In this document: positions 5,875 through 6,045 of the stretch, one piece after another
How the letters are laid out: every line of letters begins with the position of its first letter
Position numbering within the stretch: position 1 is the stretch's first letter
Assembly: GCA_934203205.1 (NCBI GenBank)
Contig: CAKPYV010000058.1
Location: 1 to 6,045 of the forward strand
Source of the DNA: an uncultured Anaerovibrio sp.
Lineage (GTDB): Bacteria; Bacillota; Negativicutes; Selenomonadales; Selenomonadaceae
Reading direction: 5' to 3'
DNA length: 6,045 nucleotides
Notes under the pieces: model-generated
Databases searched by the model: none
The model's input: the letters and a program-made list of their open reading frames with translations, nothing else
What the model was told of the DNA's origin: nothing
Translations under genes and position numbers: made by a program

Positions 5875-6045
5875 TATGTATAATACAAAAATAAGAAAAT
5901 GCTACCATATTATTTATAGGATTAATGGAGATAATATAGAGAAGATTTATAAACTGTATTAGGAAAAGGGGTAAGCAACAGTTAAAATAAACTTATAAAA
6001 ATTTATAAATAAATACTGTTCAAATTACAATTTTATGGTATGATA
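5875..6045. other. AT-rich upstream region without a gene
   Basis: I find no credible coding sequence here. It contains nested inverted repeats: AACAGT (5977-5982) with ACTGTT (6015-6020), and inside them TTATAAA (5993-5999) with TTTATAA (6002-6008). These could belong to the end of a gene beyond the window or just reflect base composition. The rest shows no clear signal. Confidence 0.4.

Noticed and set aside
5839..5913. Minus-strand mini-frame of about 24 codons upstream of MCP-3 (MVAFSY...)
   Set aside because: It runs across the predicted -35 and -10 boxes, has no good RBS and shows no sign of being coding.

Overview
The window holds three complete, tandem, same-strand (minus) genes for transmembrane methyl-accepting chemotaxis proteins (MCPs) and nothing else that I can support as coding. 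They are called here MCP-1 (146-1831), MCP-2 (2149-3834) and MCP-3 (4072-5757), left to right; transcription runs right to left. Each encodes exactly 561 residues and the three align end to end without a gap, so this is a paralogous array made by tandem duplication. AT-rich spacers, strong AGGAG-type ribosome binding sites, sigma-A-like promoters and a long signalling hairpin suggest a motile low-GC member of the Bacillota, possibly a Negativicutes-type anaerobe. That assignment is an inference from style, not from a marker gene.

Layout. Positions 1-145 hold the 3' region of MCP-1: a GC-rich hairpin just after the stop and a strong intrinsic terminator (20-72). The 317-base spacer 1832-2148 holds the MCP-1 promoter, a 5'-end leader hairpin and RBS, and the 3' hairpins of MCP-2. 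The 237-base spacer 3835-4071 holds the MCP-2 promoter, a C10 homopolymer (G10 in the transcript) right at the predicted start of transcription, a copy of part of the MCP-2 terminator hairpin, and the RBS. The 288 bases 5758-6045 hold the MCP-3 promoter and leader, then AT-rich sequence with no gene.

How they work together. All three share the same tip of the cytoplasmic hairpin, so they should join the same CheA/CheW arrays and could form mixed trimers of dimers. MCP-2 and MCP-3 have nearly the same extracytoplasmic domain (about 93% identity by hand count). MCP-1 differs strongly there (about 43%) while remaining similar in the cytoplasm, as expected if its input signal differs. MCP-3 is a mosaic: MCP-2-like in the sensor and parts of the signalling helices, MCP-1-like in other patches, which suggests gene conversion. 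Each gene has its own promoter, and only MCP-1 has a convincing classical terminator. The most unusual part of the window is the MCP-2 leader, where a homopolymer and a terminator-derived repeat coincide.
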